A DNA stretch of 64,000 bases, taken from positions 1-64,000 of the forward strand of contig NZ_JAEMUX010000007.1 of assembly GCF_016598475.1 (NCBI RefSeq). The letters are read 5' to 3'. The translations under genes and the position numbers were made by a program. Positions 61,149-64,000 of this stretch are shown in pieces. The stretch comes from Streptomyces adelaidensis. Its GTDB lineage: Bacteria > Actinomycetota > Actinomycetes > Streptomycetales > Streptomycetaceae. The notes under the pieces are model-generated. The model was not told the DNA's origin. It did no database searches and saw nothing but the letters and a program-made list of their open reading frames with translations. Position 1 is the stretch's first letter. The number at the start of each line of letters is the position of its first letter.

Positions 61149-62771
61149 GTGGCCGACACCGCCACCCCCGCAGAAAGGTTCGGTCCCATGCGAGAGAAGC
61201 TTCAGGCCGATCGGCAGCCCGCACTCACCGGACGCGGCTTCTACCTGGGCTCGATGCTCAGAGAGGCCGCCGACCGCCACGGGCACGTGTTCGTCACCCT
61301 GGACCGGCCCCTCGACGTCAACCCCGACCTCGGGACCGACCTCGCCTACACCACCCTCGCCGACGTGGTCGACGAAGTCTCCGGCCGCCTCTGGGAAGCG
61401 GGCGTCCGCCCCTCCGAGGAAGTGGTCGTCCACAAGACCGACAACGTCGACATCGTGCTGCTGACCTGCGCGCTCTCCCGCATCGGCGCCGTCCCCGTGC
61501 TGCTGTCGCCCGGCCTCGCGGGCCCGGTCGTCGGGCAGCTCCTCGAACGCCTCCACAAGCCCTGGCTGATCACCGACCGGGCCAAGCTCGAAGGCCCCCT
61601 CCAGGACGTCGGACTCACCGGCCTTGTCCGGCGCACCCTCTCCGTCGACGACGCCCCCGGAGCCGAACCGCTGCAGAAGTACGCGGGCGCACCGACCCCC
61701 GCCGCGGTCCGCCTCCACCCCCGCGACCCCTCCCTCATCACCCACAGCTCCGGCACCACCGGCCTGCCCAAGCTGGCCGTGCACTGCCCGAACACCATGT
61801 GGAACCGGCTCGTCCCGCAGAAGGCCATGGGCTGGCCCACCCGCGGTGAGACCGCCGCCCTGCACATGTCGTTCGTGCACTCGCGCTTCTACCACCTGCT
61901 CGGCGTCCTGCTGCACTTCGGCAGCCCGCTGGTCCTGATCACCGACCCGGAACCGGCGAACGTGGGCCCGCTCCTGGCCCGCCACCGTCCCGGCATCGTC
62001 GAGACCCACCCCAACACCTTCGCCCTGTGGGAGGAGCTGGCCGACGCGCCCGGCGCACCGCTGTCCCGCGTCCGCTCGTACGGCTCCACCTTCGACGCCA
62101 TCCACCCGCGCACCGTGCAGCGGCTGCTCGACGCGTCGAAGCGGCGCTCGCCGTGGCTCATCCAGCTGTACGGGCAGAGCGAGACGGGCCCGGTCGCCTT
62201 CCAGTGGTTCACCCGCCGCAGCGCGGCCCGCGCCGACGGCCGCCGGGTCGGTATCGGCATCCCCGGCTTCACCCGCGTCCGCGTCGCCGACGACGCAGGG
62301 CGGCGGGTCGGTGCCGGCACCGCCGGCCGGATCGAGGCCCGCACCCGGGGCCGCATCCTCACCTGTCTCGGCGCCCGCGAGCGCTATCTGCGCCAACTCG
62401 ACAGCGGCTGGTGGCAGATGGGCGACATGGGCTACCAGAGCCGCTGGGGCGCCCTCTACCTCATCGACCGCGAGATCGACCAGATCGACTCCATGCACAG
62501 CAACCTGGAGGTCGAGGACACCCTGATGTCCCGCCTGGAGGAACTGCGCGAGGTCGTCATCGTCCCCGGAGCCGACCGCGAACCCGTACCGGTGGTGTGC
62601 GTACGCGGCGAACGGCCCCTGGACCTGCGGCGCTGGCACGAGGCCACCGCCGACCTGCCCACCATGGCCGAACCCCGGCAGTGGCGGTTCGAGGAGCTGC
62701 CGATGACCTCCACCTGGAAGGTCAAGCGCGTCGAGATCACCCGCATGCTCACCGAGAGCACCCGCGCATGA
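61149..62771 (+). CDS. Second AMP-forming acyl ligase
   Basis: A 540-aa ANL-family enzyme divergent from the previous one: P-loop LITHSSGTTGLPKLAVHCP, QLYGQSETGPVAFQWF, GWWQMGDMGYQSRWGALYLIDREIDQID (hinge region with R/K-E pattern altered) and C-terminal STWKVKRVEITRML (Lys in WKVKR). It resembles fatty-acid/acyl-AMP ligases of secondary metabolism and may activate a second acid joined to the p-aminobenzoyl unit. GTG start 3 bp after the previous stop; its own stop overlaps the monooxygenase ATG. Confidence 0.82.
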   Translation: MADTATPAERFGPMREKLQADRQPALTGRGFYLGSMLREAADRHGHVFVTLDRPLDVNPDLGTDLAYTTLADVVDEVSGRLWEAGVRPSEEVVVHKTDNVDIVLLTCALSRIGAVPVLLSPGLAGPVVGQLLERLHKPWLITDRAKLEGPLQDVGLTGLVRRTLSVDDAPGAEPLQKYAGAPTPAAVRLHPRDPSLITHSSGTTGLPKLAVHCPNTMWNRLVPQKAMGWPTRGETAALHMSFVHSRFYHLLGVLLHFGSPLVLITDPEPANVGPLLARHRPGIVETHPNTFALWEELADAPGAPLSRVRSYGSTFDAIHPRTVQRLLDASKRRSPWLIQLYGQSETGPVAFQWFTRRSAARADGRRVGIGIPGFTRVRVADDAGRRVGAGTAGRIEARTRGRILTCLGARERYLRQLDSGWWQMGDMGYQSRWGALYLIDREIDQIDSMHSNLEVEDTLMSRLEELREVVIVPGADREPVPVVCVRGERPLDLRRWHEATADLPTMAEPRQWRFEELPMTSTWKVKRVEITRMLTESTRA

Positions 62772-63949
62772 CCACCCCCGTCCTCGTCGTGGGCGCCGGC
62801 CCCGTGGGCCTCTCCGCCGCCCTCGCCCTGCGCGCCCATGACCTCCCCGTCACCCTGCTCGAAGCCGACCCCGAGGGCCGCGAACGCCCCGGCAGCCGCG
62901 CCCTGTTCGTCCACCGCGAGACCCTGGAACTGCTGGAGGGAATGCGCCCGGGGCTCGCGGTCGAGATCGCCGCGTACGGCCGGACCTGGCACACCAGACG
63001 CACGCTCTGCCGAGGCCGCGAGGTCTACGCCCGTACCTTCCCGCCGCCCACCGGCACCCCGCCCTTCACCAGCCTCCGCCAGGTCGACACCGAGCGCTTC
63101 CTGCTCGCCGCCTGCCAGGACGCCGGGGTGGAGTTCGCATGGGACGCGCGGATCACGGACGTGCGGACCGACCCGGACGGCGTGACCCTCACCGGCGGGG
63201 ACGGCCGCACCTGGACGGGCACCCACGCCATCGCCGCCGACGGCGCCCGCTCGGCCCTGCGACGCGCCCTGGGCATCCCCCTGGAGGGCACCCACGGCGA
63301 AGGCTTCCACGTCGTCGCGGACATCGCCGACATCCCCGGGGCCGAACTGCCCCTGGAACGGGTCTTCCACTACGAGCACCCGGCACTCGGCGGCCGCCGC
63401 GTGATGCGGGTGCCCTTCACCGGCGGCTTCCAACTCGACCTCCAGTGCCGCGACGACGACGCGGCGGAGGAGTACGGCACCGAGGAGGCCGTACGGCGCT
63501 GGCTGCCGGAGGTCGTCGGCGACGGGTACGGCGAGCGGATCCTGTGGGTGTCCACGTACCGCTTCCTGCGCAAGGTCGCCGCTTCCTTCACCGACCCGCA
63601 CCACCGGGTCCTGCTGGCCGGCGAGGCGGCGCATCTCTTCCCGCCGTTCGGCGCGCGCGGCATGAACAGCGGCATCACGGACGCGGCCGCCGCGGCCCGG
63701 GCGATCGCCGACGGCACCCCCGAAGCGGTCGCCTCCTTCGCCGCACTCCGCCGCCAGGCGGGACTGTTCAACAGCGCCGCCGCCGGTACCGCCCTCGACC
63801 ACCTGCGGCCCCGGCGCCGTATCGTGCGCGTCAAGCAGCGGGCGGCGGCGGCCCTCGCCCCCGTGGTGCCCAGGTGCGGAGCCTGGCTGGAGCACGCTCC
63901 CTACGGACCCCGGCACGGCTCCCCGGCCGCCGCGGGCCGCAAGTACTGA
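62768..63949 (+). CDS. FAD-dependent aromatic monooxygenase (PHBH/UbiH-type)
   Basis: A 393-aa class A flavoprotein monooxygenase: GxGxxG in VLVVGAGPVGLSAALALRAHDLPVTLLEAD, the DG motif AIAADGARSALRRALG (about 158-170), GD-like motif VLLAGEAAHLFPPFGARGMNSGITDA. Substrate is probably an aromatic acid or acyl derivative of the pathway (for example decarboxylating hydroxylation of an aminobenzoyl group); this is inference. ATG overlaps the ligase stop (ATGA). Shorter than TetX/PgaE types (no thioredoxin-like C-terminal domain). Confidence 0.88.
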   Translation: MTTPVLVVGAGPVGLSAALALRAHDLPVTLLEADPEGRERPGSRALFVHRETLELLEGMRPGLAVEIAAYGRTWHTRRTLCRGREVYARTFPPPTGTPPFTSLRQVDTERFLLAACQDAGVEFAWDARITDVRTDPDGVTLTGGDGRTWTGTHAIAADGARSALRRALGIPLEGTHGEGFHVVADIADIPGAELPLERVFHYEHPALGGRRVMRVPFTGGFQLDLQCRDDDAAEEYGTEEAVRRWLPEVVGDGYGERILWVSTYRFLRKVAASFTDPHHRVLLAGEAAHLFPPFGARGMNSGITDAAAAARAIADGTPEAVASFAALRRQAGLFNSAAAGTALDHLRPRRRIVRVKQRAAAALAPVVPRCGAWLEHAPYGPRHGSPAAAGRKY

Positions 63950-63974
63950 AGTGGAAGACCGACAGGAGCACCGA

Positions 63975-64000
63975 GTGACACAACCCGCCATCGCGGAAGC
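63975..64000 (+). CDS. Start of a further cluster gene (partial)
   Basis: GTG at 63975 with AGGAG 6 nt upstream begins TQPAIAEA and is cut by the window end. It is 25 bp after the monooxygenase stop on the same strand, so the biosynthetic operon continues. Nothing can be said of its function. Confidence 0.6.

Overview
The window is from a high-GC actinomycete, almost certainly a Streptomyces chromosome. Supporting signs are the extreme GC3 codon use (with long spurious antisense ORFs), GTG/TTG starts behind GGAGG-type sites, SpoIIE/GAF/PAS phosphatases, a RamR/AmfR-type regulator with a SapB-like lanthipeptide locus, mycothiol-dependent formaldehyde oxidation, and a dispersed repeat (core GCGGGGAACTGCGCGACCAG) known from streptomycete genomes. 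No rRNA, tRNA or CRISPR array was seen.

Layout. 0-2.5 kb: small housekeeping and signalling genes on the minus strand (68-aa orphan, STAS protein, 61-aa orphan, Ppx/GppA phosphatase). 2.6-7.9 kb: a coupled operon of GNAT acetyltransferase, oligopeptide/nickel-type binding lipoprotein, a single-chain fusion of both permeases and an MFS transporter. It has no ABC ATPase and sits behind a double palindrome. 8.2-9.6 kb: a secreted tripeptidyl-aminopeptidase-like gene broken by a frameshift. 9.7-15.9 kb: an NHLM-type peptide secretion operon (HlyD adaptor, C39-peptidase ABC, second ABC) behind a 71-aa double-glycine precursor, with no modifying enzyme. 16.6-18.0 kb: a streptogrisin-type serine protease with an odd acidic Ala/Gly/Glu tail. 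18.2-31.2 kb: a class III lanthipeptide (SapB/AmfS-like) cluster: synthetase, 38-aa precursor, two ABC half-transporters and a convergent AmfR/RamR regulator, flanked on both sides by SpoIIE-type phosphatases. The synthetase carries a roughly 213-residue collagen-like repeat inside its cyclase domain.

31.2-37.9 kb: metallophosphoesterase, XdhC-like factor, secreted GH5 endoglycoceramidase-like enzyme, secreted beta-propeller and a UGT-type glycosyltransferase. 38.0-40.2 kb: a HEAT/LRV-type repeat gene with two compensating frameshifts, cut off by a TnpB transposon remnant whose right end supplies the stop codon of a SnoaL-like gene. 40.5-43.7 kb: aldehyde dehydrogenase and an ABC exporter. 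43.8-48.4 kb: a cluster resembling the Rhodococcus fascians fas cytokinin operon (isopentenyltransferase, FAD oxidase, LOG phosphoribohydrolase). Here LOG is fused to an acyltransferase, and a transketolase-like fragment is divergent. This is the best candidate in the window for an undescribed system.

48.4-53.6 kb: a sulfur/persulfide and formaldehyde detoxification region (rhodanese, CsoR/CstR-type repressor, TauE-type permease, persulfide dioxygenase-rhodanese, mycothiol-dependent dehydrogenase, metallo-beta-lactamase hydrolase). Its promoters carry three near-identical TACCCC/GGGGTA palindromes, so one repressor probably controls the whole set. 53.8-55.7 kb: an SDR, a small membrane protein, a 23-bp tandem repeat and an SDR remnant. 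55.8-64.0 kb: the start of a biosynthetic cluster for a p-aminobenzoate-derived product (DUF3050 protein, ABM-like membrane protein, fused PabAB, two AMP-forming acid ligases, FAD monooxygenase and the first codons of another gene) that runs off the window end.
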